Shown: piece after piece, positions 26,741 through 35,400 of the stretch | How the letters are laid out: the number at the start of each line of letters is the position of its first letter | Numbering within the stretch: position 1 is the stretch's first letter | NCBI GenBank assembly: GCA_019694555.1 | Contig: JAIBBS010000072.1 | Coordinates: 1 to 37,548, forward strand | DNA: 37,548 nucleotides | Direction: 5' to 3' | Source of the DNA: Nannocystaceae bacterium | Lineage (GTDB): Bacteria; Myxococcota_A; Polyangia; Nannocystales; Nannocystaceae | Program-made: the position numbers and the translations under genes | Notes under the pieces: generated by a model | The model's database searches: none | The model's input: the letters and a program-made list of their open reading frames with translations, nothing else | Told to the model about the DNA's origin: nothing

Positions 26741-29209
26741 TCAGTCGAAGCTCAGCTTCTTGCGCAGCGCCTCGAGCTTGGTCCGCGCCGCGGTCCAGCT
26801 GCGCCGATCGCCGAAGCCGTAGCGTTTGCCGTCGTGCACGATGGTGAAGCGCTGACCTGCGAGCGCGCACCAGATCAGCTCGAACACGTTCTTCACGTGG
26901 TCGTCGTGCACGTAGAAGCCGCCCTCGGTCGAGCGGTCGTGCTCGGTGGTGACGATGCCGCGGTCGACCATGGTGCGGTTGACCATCCAGCGCCCGTCCA
27001 CCAGCGCCTTGCTCGCGACGTCGGGGAGCTCCTGCCACATGAAGTCGGGCCAGGGCCGCTCGTCGCGCGGCGAGGCGACGGCACAGTACTCGGTCGGCTC
27101 GCCGGCCTCGTTGCGGCGCACGAGGTAGTCGAGCAGGGCCTCGCCGAAGCGCGCATCGATCTGCACGCGCCAGTGCTCGACCCGAGTGTCGGCGTTGGTG
27201 CCGACGCGTTCGACCGCGAGCTTGGTGATCATGCCGTTCCACACCGGCGCGAGCGCGTCGGTGTCGGTGCAGATCGGCTGGCCCTTGCGCAGCGCGATGT
27301 CCAACAGGGTCTGGAACAGCGCGGGGTCGTCGTAGCGGCCCTCGCGGGCGAGCGTCACGGTTCGCTTGGGTGACAACGCGATGCGACGCTCGTCGGCCGA
27401 GCGCTGGCGCCGATGACCGCGGGCGGTGGGCTCGAGCCACTCGGCGCGGTGGACGATCGCGGGCCCGTCGGGATCGTAGAACACCCGCACGATGCGGCGG
27501 CTCTCGGCGTCCTCGAGCAGGGTGCCCAGCGGGAACATGCCGTCCTCGGGGCCCTTCGCGCCCTTGCGCAGGTCGAGCGCCACGCGCTTGCGCTTGCGAT
27601 CGATGCTGCCGTCGGCACGCAGCTCGTGGGTCGTGATGGTCAGGCGCACGATCGCACCGGTGACGTCGATCTCGTTGAGGTCGTCGTCGCGCGTGCGCAG
27701 CCAGCGGGGGTTGGGCGCGAAGTCGAGGGTGTCGAGGTCGGGGACGAAGCGGCGGAACTCGGCGTCGAGGTCGCGCACGACGCGGTCGTCGAGCTCGAGG
27801 CTCTCGACCACGAACGAGTCGTTGCCGCCGCCGGGCGGCCACGCCACCGGACGGCCGCCGCGTGCGGACGCGAACGCGAGCTGGTCGGCGCGGCTGTCGT
27901 TGCGTGCGCCGCCGAAGAAGCTCTCGCCGATCTGGCCCTCGTCGGTGCCGTCGAGCGAGCGGTAGTCCGAGCCCAGCTCGATGACGCTGGCGATCATCTC
28001 GAGCAGGAGCTTGCGATCGAAGGCCTGGGTCTCACCGGTGTCCGAGCGGTACTCGCTCAGCTCGGGCTGGTCGAGCAGCGCGAGGCCCAGGCACTCCATC
28101 ACCGCCTTGACGTCGCAGTGGCCCGCCCACGACACCCACTCGATGGGCTCGCTGCCGGCGAGGCCGTCCTCGTCCCAGTCGAACGGGATGCCCTCGCGCA
28201 GGCGCTTGTCCTTGGGCGCGCGCAAGAACGTCAGCGCCTCGGCGTCGCGTTCGGCGTGTCGCAGCTGTTCGTCGGGTACGCGCACCTTGGTGCCGTCCTG
28301 CAGCTTGAGCGACTCGCCGTCGCGGTAGACCCACTCGCCGGCCTTGGCGTGATCGCTGGCCGGATCGATGCGCAGCAGCTCGTAGCGTGGCGCGAGCGCA
28401 TCGCCCTCGGGCACCAGCGAGACGATCATGCGGGTCTCGCGGTCGATCAGCATGCCGCCGACCGAGCGCTCGACGTTCTGCTCGTCGAGGCTGGGCTCGA
28501 ACACGTACTTCGAGCGCATGATGGCGTCGAGGTGCGCGCTGGCCTGCACGCGTTGGCGTCGCACCGACTCCTGCGCCGCGGGCTGCAGCGCGGCCATCGC
28601 CTCGGTGCCGTCGAGCGGAAGCGCTGCGATCATCTGCTCGAGGTAGTGCACGAACGCCTCGTCGTGGCCGTAGGCGTGGTACGTCTCGGTGTCCTGGTCG
28701 TCGAAGGCGGTCACGCCGGCGAACGACAGGTCCTCGGCTTCGCGGATCAACGACAGTGCGGCGTCGCGGTGGCGCTTGGGGAACTTGCCGGCGGCGATCC
28801 ACTTCTGCAGCGCCGCACGCACGTTGGTGAAGAACTGCAGCCGCCGCTGCGCGACGATGCTGTTGCGGAAGTAGTGCTCGCCGCCCGCGGGCGCGCCGCG
28901 CAGGCCCTTGCCCGAGAACGCCCCGGCGAGCTCGCGCACGGCCGCGGCGATGGCCTTGCCCAGCGCTGCGATGTCGCCGGGGATCGGGCGCGGTGCGAAG
29001 GCCAGCGCCGGCGGATCGGGATCCTGCGCCGCGGGCATCGTCGCGACGAAGCGCGGGTGACCGCGGTCGCCTTCACCGACGAACAGTCGCAGCGACGTGC
29101 GGCCACCGACCGTCAGTGCCTGCTCGCGCACGTCCTTGATGCGCGTCGCGCCGCTGTCGTCGAGTCCCGCCAAGAAAGCGCGGTACGCCGCGTCCTGCTT
29201 CACCTTCAT
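26741..29209 (-). CDS. large transglutaminase-elicitor-like protein
   Basis: An 822-residue protein with no signal peptide. ATG 29209 has a strong ribosome binding site (AAGGAGA, at 29215-29221). The central segment PIEWVSWAGHCDVKAVMECLG (Cys365), followed by FDRKLLLEMIASVI and SFFGGARND, parallels the active-site region of the TGase_elicitor family (pattern WfGxCxxWA...P..., ndIKALLs, FxGxRcN), and the C-terminal RPWPDFMWQELP recalls the HPDFxW motif of that family. Those proteins crosslink or deamidate glutamine. A His expected after Cys (GTWH) is not obvious, so catalysis is unproven. The N-terminal 200 residues and the C-terminal domain (KNVFELIWCALAGQRF) are novel to me. Length exceeds typical family members. 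It lies 113 nt downstream of a kinase gene on the same strand. Confidence 0.55.
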   Translation of the reverse strand: MKVKQDAAYRAFLAGLDDSGATRIKDVREQALTVGGRTSLRLFVGEGDRGHPRFVATMPAAQDPDPPALAFAPRPIPGDIAALGKAIAAAVRELAGAFSGKGLRGAPAGGEHYFRNSIVAQRRLQFFTNVRAALQKWIAAGKFPKRHRDAALSLIREAEDLSFAGVTAFDDQDTETYHAYGHDEAFVHYLEQMIAALPLDGTEAMAALQPAAQESVRRQRVQASAHLDAIMRSKYVFEPSLDEQNVERSVGGMLIDRETRMIVSLVPEGDALAPRYELLRIDPASDHAKAGEWVYRDGESLKLQDGTKVRVPDEQLRHAERDAEALTFLRAPKDKRLREGIPFDWDEDGLAGSEPIEWVSWAGHCDVKAVMECLGLALLDQPELSEYRSDTGETQAFDRKLLLEMIASVIELGSDYRSLDGTDEGQIGESFFGGARNDSRADQLAFASARGGRPVAWPPGGGNDSFVVESLELDDRVVRDLDAEFRRFVPDLDTLDFAPNPRWLRTRDDDLNEIDVTGAIVRLTITTHELRADGSIDRKRKRVALDLRKGAKGPEDGMFPLGTLLEDAESRRIVRVFYDPDGPAIVHRAEWLEPTARGHRRQRSADERRIALSPKRTVTLAREGRYDDPALFQTLLDIALRKGQPICTDTDALAPVWNGMITKLAVERVGTNADTRVEHWRVQIDARFGEALLDYLVRRNEAGEPTEYCAVASPRDERPWPDFMWQELPDVASKALVDGRWMVNRTMVDRGIVTTEHDRSTEGGFYVHDDHVKNVFELIWCALAGQRFTIVHDGKRYGFGDRRSWTAARTKLEALRKKLSFD

Positions 29210-29322
29210 CGCGATCTCCTTGCCGCGTGGGCTGGCGGCGCCCGAGTGTACTATCGGCGTGTGCACCGGCGCGCCCACGCCGGGCGGCGATGCGCGGTGG
29301 CCATTCGATCGATCCGGGTCGC

Positions 29323-32232
29323 TCAGCGCGTTCGCGGGCTCGGCTGCGTCGCCGGCGTCCGTGCGGCGAGCCACGCGTCGATCTCCGCGATGCGCTCGGC
29401 GACGGCGGGACCGTCGTCGCGGTAGGTCGCGTACTCGTCGCGGGCCTCCAGCGCGAGTCGTCGCGCGCGCGCGGGGTCCTCGAGCGCCTGCGCGAGGTCG
29501 AAGCGCAGCGCCGCGAGCTGGCGCACGGACCCGCCGCCGGCGATCGCGGCCGCGAGCGCGCGCTCGAGATCCGCGATGGCCTCGGCGCGGCGTCCGGCCG
29601 CGAGCAGGGTGTCGCCCCGCGAGGACAACACCGCGATGGTCTGCGGGTGGGTGTTGCCCAGCTTGCGCTCGCGGATCTCGAGCGCCTTGGCGTAGGCCCC
29701 GAGCGCGGCCTCGACGTCGTGCTCGGCGGCGGCCTGCTCGGCCTCGTTGAGCCAGTTCACCGCCATCTCGGTGTGGTCGGGCGCGACCAGGCGCTTGCGG
29801 ATCTCGGTCGCACGGTCGTGGACCTTGCGCGCCTCGGCGATGTCGTTGCGGCTGCGCAGCGCGATCGAGAGGTTGTCGAGGGTCTGCGCGACCACCAGGC
29901 TGTTGGGGCCGGGCTTGCGCTCGCGCAGCGCCAGCGCCTGCCGGTGCACCGCGATGGCGACGTCGACGTGGCCGGCGAGCCGGTTGGCGTTGGCGAGGTT
30001 GTTGAGCGTGTTGCCGTACTCGGGGTGATCGGAGCCGAGCACTGCGCGTTGTCGCTGCGCGACGTCGTCGAGCCGATCGATGGCGGCCTCGTAGTGACCC
30101 TCGAACAGCTCGATCGCGCCGAGGTTGGACAGCAGGCTGAGCAGGTCGGGGTGCTGCTCGCCGAAGCTGCGGCGATACGCGACCTCGGCCTCGGCGAGGT
30201 AGCGCCGCGCGGGCCCGTACTGTCCGCGCGTCGCCAGCAGCGCGCCGGCGTTGCCCAGCAGCACCGCCAGTCGCGGTCCCTCGGGCTCGCGCGCGCGCTG
30301 GCGCTGCAGCATCTCGTCGAGCAGGCGCTGCCCACCCACGAGGTCGCCCTCCATCACCAGCGCGATGGCTTCGCCGTTGTGCAGCGCGATGCTGAGGCGC
30401 TCCTCGCCACCGATGGCCTCGATGAGCCCGCGACCCAGCTCGGCCCACGCCTTGGCTGAGGTGACGTCCTGGCGCATGTAGCCGTCGACGAACAGCAGGC
30501 TGACCGTGATCTCGGCGGCGGTCCGCGTCGCGCGACCCGCCAGCGCGAGCGACAGCGCTTCGATCGACAGCACGCGCTCGCGCTCGGCGTCGCCGGCGTC
30601 GCCGATGGCATCCGCGAATGCGGCCAGCGCGTCGGCCTCGAGCGGCCGCCAGCCCAGCCGTCGCGCCTGCGCGACCGCGGGCTCGAGCACGACCACGGCG
30701 TCGGCGGCCTTGCCCGCGGAGTCGAGCGCGCGGCCCTTGGCGACCTCGGCCTCGATCTCCGCGATGGTCTCGATCGCGGTGGCGTCGGCCGGTGGCGGTA
30801 CCACGGCGATGAGCTCGGCGTTGCCGTCGCAGTCGGAGACCTCGCGCAGCCCGTCGGTGGCACGGATCGCGCGCTGCAGCACGCCGGTGTCGGCCTCCGC
30901 GAGCACGTCGACGAGCGCACGCATCTCCGCGCGCAGGCGGTCGAAACACGCCACGCGCAGATCGAGCAGCGCGGGCGACTGTTCGCCGTAGACCCGCGTC
31001 GCGGCACAGGCCGCGTCGTGGGCCTCCACCCACGCGCTGGCGTAGCGATCGAGCGAGGACTCGACCGCGGCGAGGGTGTCCTCGGCGTAGGCCTGCCCGG
31101 TCGCGCGCATGGCCTCGGCCACGGCCTCGCGACGCTCGGCGTCCCAGACCCCGACCAGCTTGCGGTCGGCGTCGCTGCACGGACGATCGTGCGTGGCGAA
31201 GATCGCGACCGCGGCGGCGCCGGCGATGGACGCGGTTGCGATCGCCGTCACCAGCAGCGAGCGGCCGCGCGTGCGCGGCGGTGCGGGCGCGAGCTCGGTG
31301 AGCAGCGCGTCCATGGTCTCGAAGCGATCGTCGGGCTTGCCGGCCATGCCGCGCTTGAGCGCCGCGAGCACGCGCGCCGGCACGTCGACGTCGGCGGTGA
31401 CCTCGGCGAGCTCGCCCGAGTGCTTGCGCTTGGCCAGCTCGGGGAGGTTGTCGCCGGCGAACGCACGCACGTGGTAGAGCGCCTCGTACAGCGCGACGCA
31501 GAAGCTGAACTGATCCGCCCGCGCGTCCATCGGCTGCGCGTAGTGCTGTTCGGGCGCCATGTAGCGCGGCGTGCCGACCACGCTGCCGGCCGCGGTGAGC
31601 TGGGTGTCGAAGTCGTCGACCAGCCCCGGCATCTCGTCCGAGGGCACGTCGGTCTCGGCCGCGGCGACGCGCGCCAGGCCGAAGTCCATCACGCGCGCAC
31701 GGCCGTCGTTGCCGACCAGCACGTTCTGCGGCTTGAAGTCGCGATGGATCAGTCCGACCGCGTGGGCGGCCGCGAGCCCGCGGCCGGCCTGCACGAACAT
31801 CGCGATGATGTCCGCGGGCGATCGTCGCTCGCGCTCGAGCCAGTCCGACAGCGTCTCGGCCGCGAGGAACTCCATCGCCAGCCACACGCGGCCGTCGAAG
31901 GCGCCGACGTCGTAGACCGGCAGCACGTTGGGATGGGAGACCCGCGCCATCGCCTGCGCCTCGCGGCGCAGGCGGGCCTCGGCGGCGGCCTGCTTGTTGG
32001 CGCCGCGCCCGCGCAGCAACTTCAGCGCGACCTCGCGTTGCAGCTCGGGATCGTAGGCACGGTAGACCACGCCCATGCCGCCGTGGCCCGCGATGCCGAG
32101 CACGATGTAGCGCCCCACCGCGGTGCCCCGCGCGACGGTGTCGTCGCCGGTCGGCTCCCGCACCGACGGGTCGGCGGTCACCGTGACCATCGAGTTGGAG
32201 TCGCCGACGGCCGTGTGTTGGTCGCTGCGCAT
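29323..32232 (-). CDS. transmembrane Ser/Thr protein kinase with TPR region
   Basis: A 969-residue kinase. The kinase domain (about residues 40-310) has GHGGMG, VALK (Lys71), HRDFKPQN, DFG and GTPRYMAPEQ. A membrane segment (SLLVTAIATASIAGAAAVAIF) follows. Next is a Cys-containing domain (DRPCSDADRKLVGVWDAERREAV... ACAATRVYGEQ... VACFDRLR), then roughly ten TPRs. It is a clear paralogue of the kinase at 18069-20936. ATG 32232 is the conventional start. An in-frame GTG at 32256 lies only 5 nt from a good -10 element (TATGAT) and would give a leaderless mRNA with eight more residues, so the true start may be 32256. It may share a transcript with the downstream transglutaminase-like gene. Confidence 0.88.
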   Translation of the reverse strand: MRSDQHTAVGDSNSMVTVTADPSVREPTGDDTVARGTAVGRYIVLGIAGHGGMGVVYRAYDPELQREVALKLLRGRGANKQAAAEARLRREAQAMARVSHPNVLPVYDVGAFDGRVWLAMEFLAAETLSDWLERERRSPADIIAMFVQAGRGLAAAHAVGLIHRDFKPQNVLVGNDGRARVMDFGLARVAAAETDVPSDEMPGLVDDFDTQLTAAGSVVGTPRYMAPEQHYAQPMDARADQFSFCVALYEALYHVRAFAGDNLPELAKRKHSGELAEVTADVDVPARVLAALKRGMAGKPDDRFETMDALLTELAPAPPRTRGRSLLVTAIATASIAGAAAVAIFATHDRPCSDADRKLVGVWDAERREAVAEAMRATGQAYAEDTLAAVESSLDRYASAWVEAHDAACAATRVYGEQSPALLDLRVACFDRLRAEMRALVDVLAEADTGVLQRAIRATDGLREVSDCDGNAELIAVVPPPADATAIETIAEIEAEVAKGRALDSAGKAADAVVVLEPAVAQARRLGWRPLEADALAAFADAIGDAGDAERERVLSIEALSLALAGRATRTAAEITVSLLFVDGYMRQDVTSAKAWAELGRGLIEAIGGEERLSIALHNGEAIALVMEGDLVGGQRLLDEMLQRQRAREPEGPRLAVLLGNAGALLATRGQYGPARRYLAEAEVAYRRSFGEQHPDLLSLLSNLGAIELFEGHYEAAIDRLDDVAQRQRAVLGSDHPEYGNTLNNLANANRLAGHVDVAIAVHRQALALRERKPGPNSLVVAQTLDNLSIALRSRNDIAEARKVHDRATEIRKRLVAPDHTEMAVNWLNEAEQAAAEHDVEAALGAYAKALEIRERKLGNTHPQTIAVLSSRGDTLLAAGRRAEAIADLERALAAAIAGGGSVRQLAALRFDLAQALEDPARARRLALEARDEYATYRDDGPAVAERIAEIDAWLAARTPATQPSPRTR

Positions 32233-32261
32233 GGACGACGCCCGAGGCGCTCGCACCCGCG

Positions 32262-32267
32262 ATCATA
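32262..32267 (-). promoter_or_regulatory. -10 element TATGAT for the kinase gene
   Basis: Read on the minus strand this is TATGAT, a near-consensus -10. The predicted transcription start is near 32256, exactly at the in-frame GTG of the kinase. It is in the divergent region shared with the GH15/GH13 gene. A -35 about 16-17 nt upstream is only weakly matched. Confidence 0.5.
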
Positions 32268-32415
32268 GGACAGCGCCGGCGGTCTTGCGGATGGGGCCGC
32301 GGGCTGGCGCAACGTAGCTCACCGCAGAGTCACGGCGTCGTGCACGCAGGCGGGTTCGGGACCGCGCACGCGAGGTTTCGCCGCCCGGGGCGGGCGGGGC
32401 CCGGTGGGTTTTCCG

Positions 32416-32445
32416 TTGCGGATCCCGGCCCGGCGCCCCTAGGCT
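32416..32445 (+). promoter_or_regulatory. promoter-like TTGCGG-18-TAGGCT before the glycoside hydrolase gene
   Basis: TTGCGG (32416-32421) and TAGGCT (32440-32445) are 18 nt apart. The -10 element ends 11 nt before ATG 32457, giving a leader of about 4-5 nt. No ribosome binding site is visible in front of the ATG. Confidence 0.45.
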
Positions 32446-32456
32446 CCTCGACCATC

Positions 32457-35400
32457 ATGTCGCGTTGGATCGGGATCGCGGTCGCGCTCTTGCTCTCGGC
32501 CAGCCCCGCGCTCGTGCGGGCCCAGGCCGCGGTCCAACGCACGCGCTTCGCGTTGCCCAGCAGCAACGGCCACGGCGCCATCGTGGTGGATCTCGCCGCG
32601 CCGGCCAAGCGCGTGGTGCAGTTCCGCGAGCATCCCTTCGCGGCCGAGGAGTTCGCGCTGTCGGAAGGTGGCGAGGAGATCTGGAGCGGCTCGGGCTTCT
32701 ACGTCGTGCACACGCGCGACGTGTTGTTCGACGCGTACTTCGGTCTGCGCGGCCCCGCGGGGTCGACATGGTTGCCCGATGCGCCGATCGATCTCGACGC
32801 CAGCGGCTACCTCGGCATCGACGACGGTGAGGTCGGTGGTACCGGCATCGTCGCGCTGTCGCAGTCGTGGGGGCAGCTGTCGGCGACGACGTACGCGTTC
32901 GCGCCGATGGATCTGCCGCACGCGGGCTTCGTGCTGCTGCTGCGCGTGCGCAACGACGGTCCCGACGACGCCGCCGACGTGCAGGCGTTCTCGCTGCACA
33001 ACCTCCACCTGGGCTACGGCCGCCCCGCGACGGCGTGGGACGTGGGGCAGGACATCGCCGCCAACGGCGAGACGCTCGAGCACGACGGCCAGCGCTTCCG
33101 CGAGCGCGGCTTCGCCGGCACCGTGGTCGTGCACGCCCTGGGTGCGCCCGATCGCTTCGGCACCGCGCCGGGGCAGAACCCGTACGCGCAGGTGCTCGCG
33201 GGCGACGACCTCGGCGACAACCCGCCCTCGGCCATGGCGGTCGACGACGCCGTCGGCGCGTGGCAGTTCGATCTCGGCACGCTCGCGCCGGGGCAGGAGG
33301 CGTGGCTCGGCGTCGCGATCGCGCACTGGGGCGATCCCTTCGCCGGTGACACGGTCGCGCAGTGGCTCGACGACTGGGCCGCGGGTCGCGACGCCGCGCA
33401 GATCCTCGACGACGAGCGAGCGGGTTGGGCCGCGTTCCGTGACGGCCTCACGTTGCCGAGCGTGGACGCCTACGAGACCTCGGCGCTGCAGCAGTCGGCG
33501 GCGATGTTGCGCATGGGCCAGGTGCGCTCGACCGACGTGTACCTGCGCGAGTGGGTCGACCTCGACGGCAACCCGCGGCGCACGCGGTTGCCGTCGATCG
33601 ACGCGCCGGCGCAGCTGCCCGCGACGGTGCAGCATCGCGGCACCGGGGCCGTGCTCGCGAGCCTGCCGCCGGGCAACTGGACCTACGCGTGGGCGCGCGA
33701 CGGGGCCTACGCGATCTCGGCGATGTCGACCCTGGGCATGCACGAGCAGGCCCGCGCCGGGCTCGAGTTCTATCTGCAGGCCGAGGGCGGTCGCTTCACG
33801 CAGTGGGACGAGCTCGCCGACTACGACATGCCGCCGTACCTGGTGACGCTGGTGCGCTACCTCGGCTTCGGCGTCGAGGAGACCGACTTCAACGACTTCG
33901 GACCCAACCTCGAGTTCGACGGCTTCGGACTGGTGCTGTGGGCGCTGCGCAACTACGTCGAGGCCAGCGGCGACCGCACGCTGCTGCAGCAGCACTGGGA
34001 CGACGTGCGCACGCGCGTGGCCGACGTGATCGTGGCGTTGATCGAGCCCGAGACGGGTTTGCTTCGCCCCGACTCGTCGATCTGGGAGACGCACTGGAAC
34101 GGGCGCCAGCGCCACTGGGCCTACACCAACATCACCGCCGCGCGGGGCTTGTGCGACGCCGGTGCGCTGGCCGAGCTCATGGGTGACGACGCGCTGGCGC
34201 AGGACTACCGCGATGCCGGTCGCGCGCTGCGGGCCGCGATCGCGACGAAGCTGACCGACCCGTCCTCCGCCCTCGCGTCGAACACCGAGGAACTCGCCGC
34301 CGGCAGCGGCTACGCCGACGCGGCGGTGATCGATGCCATCGCCATGGGGTTGTTCGATCCCCAGGGCGAGATCGCGACCGCGACGCTCGCCGCGCTCGAT
34401 GCCAGCCTCATCACGCCCGCGAGCGAGGTCGGCTGGTCGCGCAACGACGACGACGTCGACCACGGCGGTGCCGAGGATCTGAGCCCATGGGGCAGCGTCT
34501 ACGACGCGGTCGAGTGGGTCGTGACCGATCTGCGCGGTGCGATCGCATTCCGGGCCGCGGGCGACGCCGAGCGCAGCGACGCGCTGCTGCAGTGGGTCAC
34601 GGCGCAGACGCTGGCGAACTACGGCATGGTCGCGGAGACCTACGACGCCGACGCGGGCACCTACGCCTTCAACACGCCGATGCTGGGCTTCGGTGCCGGC
34701 GCGTATGCGCTGGCGCTGGCACATCGCGGCGGCGCGGCGATCGATCCCGCCTGCGGCGCGTATTACGAGGACGACGGCGGCGGCAGCGAGGGCGGCAGCG
34801 GCAGCACCGGCGAGGGCGGGGGTTCGGGCGGCACCGACGGCAGCGGCAGCACCGGCGAGGGCGGCGGCTCGGGCGGCGCCGACGGTGCCTCGATCTCGGT
34901 CGGGCTCGACAGCGGCAGCGATGGCTCGGGCAGCGACGGTGCGAACGCGGCGGGCGAGGGCGACGGCTGCAGCTGCAACGGCGCACCGCGCCCAGGCCTC
35001 TTCGCGGCGCTGGCGGTGCTGGCGATGTTGCTGCGCCGGCGCGCGCGCGTGCTCGTGTGTGCCGGTGCACTCGCGAGCGGCTGCAGCCACGAGGGCACGC
35101 GGCAGGCCAGCGGCTCGAGCGACGACGGTGACGACGTCGCGACCACGATCCCGCTGACCACCAGCGACGGCACCGACGGCAGCAGCGATGGCGGTGTCGC
35201 GAGCAGCAGCAGCGGCGTCGCCGACGCCAGCAGCGGCAGCACCGGCGATCCCACCGGCGGCATCGAGGTCGACGTGTGTCCGACCGCGTTCGCGTTCGAG
35301 GCGTGGCCCGGCGTGACCGCGGTGCGCGTGGCCGGCGAGTGGCAGGGCTTCGACCTGCCGACCGCGACCGCGCTGGTCGATCGCGGCGGCGGCAGCTACC

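Noticed and set aside
26741..32266. Single minus-strand frame joining the kinase region and the transglutaminase-like gene
   Set aside because: Before 29209 the frame is out of phase with the kinase and reads as Arg-rich shadow; the kinase has its own frame ending at 29323 and the downstream gene has its own ribosome binding site.
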